Shown here piece after piece: positions 38,518-47,505 of a DNA stretch of 64,000 nucleotides (its first letter is position 1; each line of letters starts with the position of its first letter). Position numbers and translations under genes: made by a program. Below the pieces are notes generated by a model that made no database searches, was not told the origin of the DNA, and saw only the letters and a program-made list of their open reading frames with translations. Source of the stretch: Candidatus Rokuibacteriota bacterium (GTDB lineage Bacteria > Methylomirabilota > Methylomirabilia > Rokubacteriales > CSP1-6); NCBI GenBank assembly GCA_016866775.1, contig VGLJ01000013.1, forward strand, positions 18,785 through 82,784, in the 5' to 3' direction.

Positions 38518-39051
38518 ATGCTCGCGAAAATCGGTATCGCCGTGGCGGTCATCGTCGTCGTGCTCGCGGCGGTCGTCGCGCTGCAGCCGTCGGAGTTCCG
38601 TGTCGAGCGCAGCACGACCATTCCCGCGCCGCCCGCCGCGGTCTTCGCGCAGATCAACGACCTCCAGAAGTGGGAAGCGTGGTCGCCGTGGGAGAAGCTC
38701 GATCCGGCGGCGAAGAAGACGTTCTCCGGTCCCCCGGCCGGCGCCGGCGCCTCCTTCGCGTGGGCCGGCAACCATGACGTCGGCGAAGGCCGCGTGACGA
38801 TCACCGAGAGCCGCCCGAACGAGCTCGTCCGGATCCGGCTCGACATGATGAAGCCGATGGCGGCGAGCAACCTCGTGGAGTTCACGCTCGAGCCCGTCGG
38901 CGATCAGACGACCGTCACCTGGAGCATGACCGGGCACAACGGCTTCGTGTCGAAGGCGGTGGGCCTCGTGATGGACATGGACAAGATGGTCGGCGGCCAG
39001 TTCGAGAAGGGCCTCGCGAGCCTCAAGTCCGTCGCCGCGGCGAAGTCATGA
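38518..39051 (+). CDS. SRPBCC family protein
   Basis: VERSTTIPAPPAAVFAQINDLQKWEAWSPWEKLDPAAKKTFSGPP. Confidence 0.88.
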   Translation: MLAKIGIAVAVIVVVLAAVVALQPSEFRVERSTTIPAPPAAVFAQINDLQKWEAWSPWEKLDPAAKKTFSGPPAGAGASFAWAGNHDVGEGRVTITESRPNELVRIRLDMMKPMAASNLVEFTLEPVGDQTTVTWSMTGHNGFVSKAVGLVMDMDKMVGGQFEKGLASLKSVAAAKS

Positions 39052-39407
39052 ACGTCGCGCTCTGGATCGTGCAGGTGCTGCTCGCGGGCCTCTTCCTGTT
39101 CGGCGGCGTCGTGAAGCTGATGATGCCGATCGCCGAGCTCACGCAGCAGACCGGCATGCCGGCGTGGTTCATGCGGTTCATCCCGATCGCCGAGATCCTC
39201 GGCGGGCTCGGGCTCCTGTTGCCGTCGCTGCTCCGGATCAAGCCCCGCCTGACGCCGCTCGCGGCCGCGGGCCTCGTGATCATCATGATCGGCGCGACGG
39301 TCATCTCGCTGCCGGGCGGCGTCGTGATGGCGCTGATGCCGCTCGTGACCGGGCTGCTCGCGTTCTTCGTCGCCTACGGACGGTGGCGCCTGGTGCCCCT
39401 GCCGTGA
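39048..39407 (+). CDS. DoxX family protein
   Basis: MNVALWIVQVLLAGLFLFGGVVKLMMP...IAEILGGLGLLLPSLLRI. Confidence 0.85.
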   Translation: MNVALWIVQVLLAGLFLFGGVVKLMMPIAELTQQTGMPAWFMRFIPIAEILGGLGLLLPSLLRIKPRLTPLAAAGLVIIMIGATVISLPGGVVMALMPLVTGLLAFFVAYGRWRLVPLP

Positions 39408-40621
39408 AGATCTTCTACGGATGGGTCATCGTCGCGGTCGGCATCGTCGTCACCTGCGTCGGGTTCGGCTCGATGATGTCCCTCGCCGTGTTCCTCCAGC
39501 CCATGGCCGAGGCGATGGGCTGGTCGCGCACGGCCATCGCGACGGCCGCGCTGCTGAATTTCCTGGCGATGGCCGCCGGCGCATTCATGTGGGGCGCCCT
39601 CTCCGACCGATTCGGCACGCGCGTGGTCGTGGTCGCCGGCGGTGCGCTGATGGGGCTGGGCCTCGTCACCGCGAGCCGCGCGACCTCGCTCGGCTGGTTC
39701 CAGCTCTCCTTCGGCGTGCTCGTCGGTCTGGCGGCGGGAAGCCTGTACGCGCCGATGACGTCGACGACCACGCGCTGGTTCACGCGCCATCGCACCCTGG
39801 CCGTCGCGCTCGTCTCCGCCGGGTTGAGCTTCGGCGCGACGTTCATGGCGCCGTTCGCGCGCTGGCTGATCAGCACGTACGACTGGCGGACCGCGATGCT
39901 GGTCCTCGGCGATCTCGTGTGGCTGATCGTCATCCCGGCCGCGCTGCTCGTGCGCAACCCGCCGACGACCGCGGTGCGTGTCGCGGCGTCGTCGTCCGCG
40001 AACGGCGGCCCCGCGCTCACGGTGGGCCAGGCGCTCCGCACGCCCCAGTTCGCGGCCATCGCGTTCACCCACTTCGCGTGCTGTGCCGCGCACTCGGGCC
40101 CGATCTTCCACATGGTCACGAACGCGATCGATCACGGCGTGACCGCGATGGCCGCGGCCACGGTCTTCAGCGTGGCCGGCCTGGCGTCGTTCAGCGGCAA
40201 GATCGTGTGCGGCGTCGTGGCCGATCGTGTCGGCGTCAAGCGCACGCTCGTGACCGGGCTCGCGCTCCAGGCCGCCGCCATCAGCCTCTATCTCGTCACG
40301 CGCGAGCTCGGCGGGTTCTACGGTGTCGCCGTGATGTTCGGGTTCGCGTACGGCGGCGTGATGCCGCTCTACGCGGTCGTCGTGCGCGAGTACTTCGGCG
40401 AGCGGATCATGGGCGCGGTGTTCGGCGGCGTGTCGACCGTGGCCACGCTCGGCATGGCGCTCGGCCCGGTGGCGGGCGGCTGGCTCTACGACGGGCTCGG
40501 CAGCTACGCGTGGATGTTCATCGCGTCGTCGGCCATCGGCGCCGGCGCCGTCGCGGTGGCACTGACGTTCCGTCCGCCGGCAAGTGTGCGACACTTGGCC
40601 CCAGCCGGAGGGACAGCCTGA
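39404..40621 (+). CDS. MFS transporter
   Basis: 12 TM pattern; FYGWVIVAVGIVVTC...WGALSDRFGTRVVVV...GVVADRVGVKRTLV; GTG start overlaps DoxX stop. Confidence 0.9.
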   Translation: MKIFYGWVIVAVGIVVTCVGFGSMMSLAVFLQPMAEAMGWSRTAIATAALLNFLAMAAGAFMWGALSDRFGTRVVVVAGGALMGLGLVTASRATSLGWFQLSFGVLVGLAAGSLYAPMTSTTTRWFTRHRTLAVALVSAGLSFGATFMAPFARWLISTYDWRTAMLVLGDLVWLIVIPAALLVRNPPTTAVRVAASSSANGGPALTVGQALRTPQFAAIAFTHFACCAAHSGPIFHMVTNAIDHGVTAMAAATVFSVAGLASFSGKIVCGVVADRVGVKRTLVTGLALQAAAISLYLVTRELGGFYGVAVMFGFAYGGVMPLYAVVVREYFGERIMGAVFGGVSTVATLGMALGPVAGGWLYDGLGSYAWMFIASSAIGAGAVAVALTFRPPASVRHLAPAGGTA

Positions 40622-41526
40622 TGACGGTGGCCGCGGACCACGACGTGCCCGTTCCCTACATGCAGCGCACGCGCGACTACTACGCCGCGCTCGGGTTCGG
40701 GGCCTATCGGTGGGCGCATTGCACCGACGTCCCGTTCACGCCGTTGAGCAAGCCGCTCGCGCAGTCGCGAGTGGCGCTCATCACGACCGCCGCGCCGTAT
40801 CAGCCGGACAAGGGCGATCAAGGGCCCGGAGCGAAGTACAACGCCGCCGCGAAGTTCTACAAGGTGTACGCCGACTCCACCGACTCGATTCCGGACCTGC
40901 GCATTTCCCACGTCGGCTACGACCGCAAGCACACGACCGCCGAGGATCCGAGCACCTGGTTTCCGCTGAAGCAGCTGCAGCTCGCGGTGAAGGCCGGGCG
41001 CATCGGCGCGCTCGCGCCGCGCTTTTACGGCTCGCCGACGAACCGGAGCCAGCGGGTGACCACGGAGAGCGACGCGCCGGAGCTGCTGCGGTGCTGCAGG
41101 GGCGACGGCGCCGACGTCGTGCTCCTCGTTCCGTCCTGACCGGTCTGTCACCAGACCGTGAGTCTGGTTGCCCGCCACCTCGAAGCGAACGGGCTCCCCA
41201 CCGTGATCATGGGCTGCGCGAAGGACATCGTCGAGCACTGCGGCGTGCCGCGGTTCGTCTTCAGCGATTTCCCGCTCGGCAACTCCGCGGGCAAGCCGTT
41301 CGACGTCGAGTCGCAGGCCGCCACGCTCGAGCTGGCGCTCCGCGTGCTCGAGTCGGCGCCGGGGCCGCGCACCACGGTGCAGTCGCCGCAACGGTGGAAC
41401 GACGACGCCACGTGGAAGGTCGACTACAACAACCTCGAGAAGATGACGCCGGAGGATCTCGCGGAGCGGCGCAAGGAGTTCGAGGCCGTGAAGGCGACGA
41501 TCAAGGACATGCCGGGCCGTACATGA
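40621..41526 (+). CDS. GrdB/PrdB-like reductase, probable selenoprotein (UGA/Sec at 41137-41139)
   Basis: Two co-linear frame-identical ORFs separated only by TGA: ...DVVLLVPS-[TGA]-PVCHQTVSLVARHLEANGLPTVIMGCAKDIVE... Confidence 0.88.
41150..41168 (+). promoter_or_regulatory. Putative bacterial SECIS hairpin
   Basis: ACCAGAC-CGTGA-GTCTGGT (7-bp perfect stem, 5-nt loop), loop begins 18 nt after UGA, G at second loop position; alternative hairpin CGGTCTG-TCAC-CAGACCG at 41141-41158. Confidence 0.6.
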
Positions 41527-42716
41527 GCAAGCCGTTCACCGGCATCCGGATCCTCGACTTCACCCGCTATCTCGCCGGCCCCTACGGCACCTACCAGCTC
41601 GCGCTGCTCGGCGCGGACGTGATCAAGATCGAGTCGCGCGACGGCGACGAGACGCGCCACCAGCTCGTGAAGAGCGAGTGGGCGGAGCGCAAGATGCCGC
41701 CGAGTTTCCTCGCGGTCAACGGCAACAAGCGCAGCATCACGCTCGACATGCGCAAGCCCGAGGCCGTCGCGATCGTGAAGCGTCTCGTGACGACCGCGGA
41801 CGTGGTGTGGGAGAACTTCCGGCCGGGCGTGATGGACAAGCTCGGTCTCGGCTACGAGACGCTCGCCGCGATCAACCCCCGACTGATCTATTGCGCCGTC
41901 TCCGGCTTCGGACACTCCGGTCCGGAGAAGACGACCGCCGCGTTCGACGGCAAGCTGCAGGCGATGTCCGGGATCATGTCGATCACGGGCGAGGCCTCGC
42001 AGGGGCCGATGCGCGCGGGCTTCGCCATCTGCGACACCATCGGCGGCATCACGGCCGCGCTCGCCGTGTCCAGCGCGCTGTATCAGCGGACGCACACCGG
42101 CAAGGGGCAGTTCGTCGACGTCGCGATGCTCGACGCGGCGCTCGCGTTCCTGCCCGGGCCCGTGTCGGAGTGGACGGTGGCGGGCATCGAGCAGAAGCAG
42201 ATCGGCAACGGCTCCGTGAGCCGCAAGCCGACGGCGGGCCGCTTCCGTGCGAAGGGGAGCTATCTCGTCCTCGCGGTGCTCACCGAGCCGCAGTTCCAGC
42301 GGCTGATGCAGACGATCGGGCGGCCGGACGCGCTGATGGATCCACGCTTCAAGGACTGGACGGCGCGCACGGACAACCTGCCCGCGCTGCGCGAGGTGAT
42401 CGAAGGCGCGCTCGCGAGCGACGACGCGAAGACGTGGGAAGGGCGGCTCACCGCCGCCGACGTGCCGTGCTCCTCGATCTGGAAGATCGAGGAGATCGTC
42501 GAGCATCCGCAGCTGAAGCACCGCGACGTGCTGCAGACGGTCGACTCGACGTTCGGCCCGATGAAGCTGGTCAGCGCGGGGTTCCGTCTCGCGCACGGCA
42601 GCCCGGGCATCGACCGCCCGCCCCCGACCCTCGGCGAGCACACCGACGAGGTGCTGCGCGACGCGGGGTACGCGCCGGACGAGATCGAGCGTCTCCGTCG
42701 CGACGGCGTCCTCTAA
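41523..42716 (+). CDS. CaiB/BaiF family CoA-transferase
   Basis: GIRILDFTRYLAGPYGTYQLALLGADVIKIESRDGDETR...VVWENFRPGVMDKLGLGYE. Confidence 0.95.
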   Translation: MSKPFTGIRILDFTRYLAGPYGTYQLALLGADVIKIESRDGDETRHQLVKSEWAERKMPPSFLAVNGNKRSITLDMRKPEAVAIVKRLVTTADVVWENFRPGVMDKLGLGYETLAAINPRLIYCAVSGFGHSGPEKTTAAFDGKLQAMSGIMSITGEASQGPMRAGFAICDTIGGITAALAVSSALYQRTHTGKGQFVDVAMLDAALAFLPGPVSEWTVAGIEQKQIGNGSVSRKPTAGRFRAKGSYLVLAVLTEPQFQRLMQTIGRPDALMDPRFKDWTARTDNLPALREVIEGALASDDAKTWEGRLTAADVPCSSIWKIEEIVEHPQLKHRDVLQTVDSTFGPMKLVSAGFRLAHGSPGIDRPPPTLGEHTDEVLRDAGYAPDEIERLRRDGVL

Positions 42717-43744
42717 GCGCGCGGCGCGGGCGGCAGCGCCGGCGTCACCCCCGCGATGCGCGCGAAGTGCGCGCTCAATCGTTCGCCGAAGAGCGACGCA
42801 TCGAGCGGGTTCAATCCCGACTCTCCGACCGGCGCGAGCCGTGCCGCCGCGGTCCGGACGAGCGCGCGGATGCACGCCAGCGCCTCGTAGTAGGCCAGCC
42901 GCGTGGCGTCGAGTCGCTGGCGCCGCCGGTAGCCGTTGACGTAGCGCGCGGCGAGCACACGCGCCGCCAACCCGACGACTCCCCGAAGCACAGGCGGAAC
43001 ATCCATCAGCTCGACGGGGATGAAACGCAGGATCACGCGCGTCGACGCCACGTCGAGCGCGGGATGAGCCACGACCGTGTTCGCCCAGTCGATGACGCCG
43101 GTGACCCGGCCGCCGGCCATCAGGATGTTCAGTGGATGGAAGTCTCCATGACAGATGACGCGACGGCGCTCGTCGGCCGGCCGATGCTCGACGAGCCAGC
43201 GCATCGCCCTCTCCAGACCCGAGAGCTTCTCCTGGGCGATGCGACGTTCGAGGCGCGCCAGAAAGCCCTCGACGGTGACGAGCTCACGACCGAGCGGTGA
43301 GCCCGCGCGATCGAACGCTTCGAGCAGCACGTCGGCGTCGAGCGCGTGGAGCCGAAGCTGGGTCGCGACCAGCGTCGACGCGACGCCGAGGCGCCGCTCG
43401 GCGAACAACGGCCGGCCGGGCAGGCGCTCCATGACGAGGAACGCGCCGCCGATGATCGTCGCGTCGGCATTCGCGAGCAGCACGCGCGGCGCCGGGTACC
43501 CGAGCTCCGCCACCACGTTCTGGACCACGCGCTCGCTCAGCGCGCGCGCGGGCGGGTGCTGCCGATCGAAGACGCGAAGGATGAGCGGGATCGAGAACGC
43601 CTCCGGCGCGCCGGCGAGGCGGAAGCCGAAGATCCGCGTGTCGTAGCCCCCGCTGGTGGGCGCCGGCGGTTCCGCGTAGTCCAACGCGGGCTCTCGGAGC
43701 TCGAGGCGGAGATGCTGCAGCAGCGAGTCGCCGAGCGGCGGCAT
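42713..43744 (-). CDS. APH-type phosphotransferase family protein
   Basis: FLVMERLPGRPLF...RRVICHGDFHPLNILMAGGRVTGVIDWANTVVAHPALDVAS. Confidence 0.9.
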   Translation of the reverse strand: MPPLGDSLLQHLRLELREPALDYAEPPAPTSGGYDTRIFGFRLAGAPEAFSIPLILRVFDRQHPPARALSERVVQNVVAELGYPAPRVLLANADATIIGGAFLVMERLPGRPLFAERRLGVASTLVATQLRLHALDADVLLEAFDRAGSPLGRELVTVEGFLARLERRIAQEKLSGLERAMRWLVEHRPADERRRVICHGDFHPLNILMAGGRVTGVIDWANTVVAHPALDVASTRVILRFIPVELMDVPPVLRGVVGLAARVLAARYVNGYRRRQRLDATRLAYYEALACIRALVRTAAARLAPVGESGLNPLDASLFGERLSAHFARIAGVTPALPPAPRA

Positions 43745-43829
43745 GGCGCCGCCATCTTATCGAGCCGCGCACCCTCCGCGCTGCCCGCCGCGTCTCAAGG
43801 AGCGTCGAGTCTTCCGAGGGAGGAACGTG

Positions 43830-44015
43830 ATGCCTTGGAGAAGCGTGTTCGCGGTCGGGATCGTTGCGCTCGCGCTCTTCGCGGGCTGCGCCACAGGGAC
43901 CCAGTCGTCCGGGCAGGGATTCGCGAGCCCCGCGGATGCCGAGAGCCCACGGTGCAGCACGGGTCTGTACTGCAACCGTGCCGCCGGACTGTGCGTCGGC
44001 GGCGGACAGCAGGCG
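43830..44015 (+). CDS. Small Cys-motif lipoprotein, family member C (C-terminal end unresolved)
   Basis: MPWRSVFAVGIVALALFAGCATGTQSSGQGFASPADAESPRCSTGLYCNRAAGLCVGGG; N-terminal GCATGT-S-G and C-terminal AAG[VL]C align with member B; no stop before the convergent regulator, so end given is only where that gene begins. Confidence 0.6.
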
Positions 44016-44999
<984 letters not shown>

Positions 45000-45001
45000 C
45001 G

Positions 45002-46204
45002 TCACGCCGCCTCGACGGGGAATCGCATGGTGACCCGCGTGCCGCGCCCGGGCTCGGAGGCGATGTCGATGCGGCCGCCGTGCGCGGCGACGATCCGCTC
45101 GGCGATCGTCAGCCCGAGTCCGCTCCCGTTCGGCTTGCCCGAATAGAACGGCTCGAACACGCGCGCGAGCACGTCGGCGGGAATGCCGGGCCCGGTATCG
45201 CTCACCGCGAGCCCCACGTGCCCGTCCTCGCGGCCGACCTCGAACGACAAGCGCCCGCGGCCGTTCATCGCCTGCACGCCGTTGAGCGCGACGTTCCAGA
45301 GGACCTGCGTCACCTGGTCGCGCTCGAAGGGGAAGCGCGGCACGGCCGGGTCGACCGCCACTTTCACGTCCACACGGGGCGCGCGCGAGCTGCGGATCGC
45401 GCCGACCGTCGCCGCGCGCTCCTCCGTCGTGAGCCCGGCCTCGTCGGTGAGGAGCGCCGTGGCATTGACGATGGCGGCGAGCGGATTGCGGATCTCGTGC
45501 GCCATGCCGGCGGCGAGCTCGCCCGTCGTGGCGAGGCGCTCCGCTTCGCTCAGCCGCGCGTGGAGCCGCTCGCTCTCGCGGCGCGCGTGCTCGAGCACCA
45601 TGATGATGACGGCGAACGTCGAGAGGAAGTAGAGCGTGATGAACACGCCGTGCATCGTGAAGTACGCCGCCGACCCGGGCGGCGCGTCCACGAACTGCGT
45701 CCACACGCGATGCAGTCCCCACAGGACGAGCAGGCCGGCGAGCAGCCGCTCCCCACGCACGCGCCCGCGGCTCTCCTGCGTCCGCCACGGCCAGAACAAC
45801 GCGCCCGCCGCGATCTGCACGATGCCGAGCGCCGCGCCGACGACCTGAAGACCTTCACTGCCGCGGCCGAGCGTGGTCACGAGCGCCAGCACGAGCGCGA
45901 GCGCGCCGCCGATGAGGACGTCGCTGCGCCTGAGGCGATAGTCCCACCCGTGCGCGAGCGCCGCGGCGAGGATGAAGCCGACGGCCGCGACGGTCGCGAC
46001 ACCGGTCGCGACGCTCGGATCCTCGAGCCCGAAGATGACGACGTCCACGACGCGCAGGCCCTTCGACAGGCCGTACGCGCCCCAGCCGAAGAGGAGGTAG
46101 CGGAAGAACCGCAGGCGGTGCGACGAGTAGAGGTACGCGAAGATCAAGAGCTGGATCGCGAAGGCGACCGTCGAGATACAGGTCAGGACCAGCGGCACCG
46201 GCAT
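45002..46204 (-). CDS. Membrane sensor histidine kinase
   Basis: About 7 TM N-terminus; [57 protein letters not shown]. Confidence 0.92.
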   Translation of the reverse strand: MPVPLVLTCISTVAFAIQLLIFAYLYSSHRLRFFRYLLFGWGAYGLSKGLRVVDVVIFGLEDPSVATGVATVAAVGFILAAALAHGWDYRLRRSDVLIGGALALVLALVTTLGRGSEGLQVVGAALGIVQIAAGALFWPWRTQESRGRVRGERLLAGLLVLWGLHRVWTQFVDAPPGSAAYFTMHGVFITLYFLSTFAVIIMVLEHARRESERLHARLSEAERLATTGELAAGMAHEIRNPLAAIVNATALLTDEAGLTTEERAATVGAIRSSRAPRVDVKVAVDPAVPRFPFERDQVTQVLWNVALNGVQAMNGRGRLSFEVGREDGHVGLAVSDTGPGIPADVLARVFEPFYSGKPNGSGLGLTIAERIVAAHGGRIDIASEPGRGTRVTMRFPVEAA

Positions 46205-46236
46205 CCAGACTCCTCCAATTCGAACCGGCCTACAGC

Positions 46237-46252
46237 GGCAAGACGCGTGCCG
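46237..46252 (-). promoter_or_regulatory. Putative sigma-54 promoter toward the histidine kinase/regulator operon
   Basis: Minus strand CGGCACGCGTCTTGCC: GGCACG-N4-TTGC, GG-N10-GC. Confidence 0.6.
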
Positions 46253-46294
46253 AGGCGAAATCGCTGAATTTGGGATGCTCGCCGGCGCGGACGC

Positions 46295-46387
46295 GTTTCA
46301 CTTCAGAACGCCGTTCCAATCCGGAACACCGGCTCCTTTTGACCAGGGCCGCTGTTCCAATGTGGACCACCCGTTCCGCGGTGAAAC
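46295..46387. promoter_or_regulatory. Putative upstream activator array: four 15-bp palindromes in two pairs
   Basis: GTTTCACTTCAGAAC (46295), GTTCCAATCCGGAAC (46313), GTTCCAATGTGGACC (46354), GTTCCGCGGTGAAAC (46373); spacings 18, 41, 19 bp. Confidence 0.6.
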
Positions 46388-46441
46388 CTGCGCCGGGCTC
46401 GCGATCGGCGGAAACACGCATGATTTCGCTCGATTCGCGTT

Positions 46442-46457
46442 TGGCACGCCGTGTGCC
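46442..46457 (+). promoter_or_regulatory. Putative sigma-54 promoter toward the repeat-peptide gene
   Basis: TGGCACGCCGTGTGCC: full TGGCACG, GG-N10-GC spacing. Confidence 0.6.
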
Positions 46458-46486
46458 CTCTGCCCCACGCTCAGGAGGACAACAAC

Positions 46487-46666
46487 ATGAAGCGCAGACA
46501 TGCAGTCGCACTCGGTCTCGCGGCGGTGCTCCTCACGAGCGCCGCGCACGCCGCGCAGGACGTGGTCGAAGCCCCGCGCGGCCAGGACGTCGTCGAGGCC
46601 CCGCGCAGCCAGGACGTCGCGCAGGCGCCACGTGGTGAGGATCCGGTCCAGGCGCCGCGCAACTAA
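46487..46666 (+). CDS. Small secreted tandem-repeat protein (59 aa)
   Basis: MKRRHAVALGLAAVLLTSAAHA + AQDVVEAPRG QDVVEAPRS QDVAQAPRG EDPVQAPRN*; AGGAGGA ribosome-binding site upstream. Confidence 0.75.
   Translation: MKRRHAVALGLAAVLLTSAAHAAQDVVEAPRGQDVVEAPRSQDVAQAPRGEDPVQAPRN
46556..46663 (+). repeat. Four tandem 27-bp (9-codon) units
   Basis: caggacgtggtcgaagccccgcgcggc and three diverged copies; consensus [QE]D[VP][VA][EQ]APR[GSN]. Confidence 0.9.
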
Positions 46667-46671
46667 GGTGC

Positions 46672-46704
46672 GCGCCGGACGAGGCGGTCTCGCTCGTCCG
46701 GCGC
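46672..46704. terminator. Strong hairpin after repeat-peptide gene
   Basis: 12-bp perfect stem GCGCCGGACGAG-N9-CTCGTCCGGCGC, 5 bp after the stop codon. Confidence 0.65.
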
Positions 46705-46734
46705 TCGCTGTCCCGCGGCCCCTCCGCGCGAGCG

Positions 46735-47505
46735 TTACTTCGTGTTGCCCTTGATGAACGCTTGTACGTGTGTCCACGCGTCCGCGGACGCGTCCTTGAA
46801 CTCGTCGAACTTCCGGTCGAAGAAGCTGTGCGGCGCGGCCGGGTACACGTGCTCCTCGTGCTTCACGCCGGCCTTCTTCAGCGCGTCGGCGAACGCCTTG
46901 CGATCGGCGTCCGGAATGCCTTCGTCCGCGCCGCCGTAGATCGAGAGCACGGGCGCCTTGTACTGCGCGGCCGCGTCGATCGGCTTGGGGCGATCGGGCC
47001 AGCGCTTGAGGCCGAGCGGCCACCCATAGAACCCGATCACGCCGGCGTAGCCGAGCGCGCTCGCGGCCTGGAGATAGGCGAGCGCGCCGCCGAAGCAGAA
47101 GCCCACGGAGAACAGCGCGCGCACTTGCCCGCCGTCCTTGCCGCGCAGGTGCGCGGCGCACGCCGCGATGTCCGCCTGGAGCTGATCGGGCTTCGTCTGC
47201 GACACGTGGTCGAGGAACGGGAACGCGTCGCTCCGATCGTCGTTCGCCGCGCTGCGCGCGAAGAAGTCGAACGCCACCGAGTCGACGCCGATCTCCGCGA
47301 AGCGATCGGCGAGCGCCTTGTAGTACGGATGCAGGCCGCGCACGTCGGGGATGACGATCATCCCGGCGCCCGACGGCTTCGCCGCGCGCGCGCCGTAGGC
47401 CATGAACCGCGTGCCGTCGGAGGACGTGAGCCGGAGATCGGTGCCGCCGGCGGAGCCGCCGGCGATCGGCGGAATCGGCGGATAGGAATCGTTGTCAACG
47501 CACAT
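46735..47505 (-). CDS. Dienelactone hydrolase family protein
   Basis: GMIVIPDVRGLHPYYKALADRFAEIGVDSVAFDFF...FSVGFCFGGALAYLQAA...YPAAPHSFFDRKF. Confidence 0.92.
   Translation of the reverse strand: MCVDNDSYPPIPPIAGGSAGGTDLRLTSSDGTRFMAYGARAAKPSGAGMIVIPDVRGLHPYYKALADRFAEIGVDSVAFDFFARSAANDDRSDAFPFLDHVSQTKPDQLQADIAACAAHLRGKDGGQVRALFSVGFCFGGALAYLQAASALGYAGVIGFYGWPLGLKRWPDRPKPIDAAAQYKAPVLSIYGGADEGIPDADRKAFADALKKAGVKHEEHVYPAAPHSFFDRKFDEFKDASADAWTHVQAFIKGNTK

Noticed and set aside
41158-41526. Separate 122-aa gene with GTG start
   Set aside because: It is the in-frame continuation of the upstream ORF beyond UGA with the conserved CHQTV motif and has no own ribosome-binding site evidence; treated as part of a selenoprotein.
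46275-46490. 71-aa plus-strand ORF over the regulatory gap
   Set aside because: No family, no ribosome-binding site, and it covers the palindrome array and promoter; better explained as non-coding regulatory DNA.
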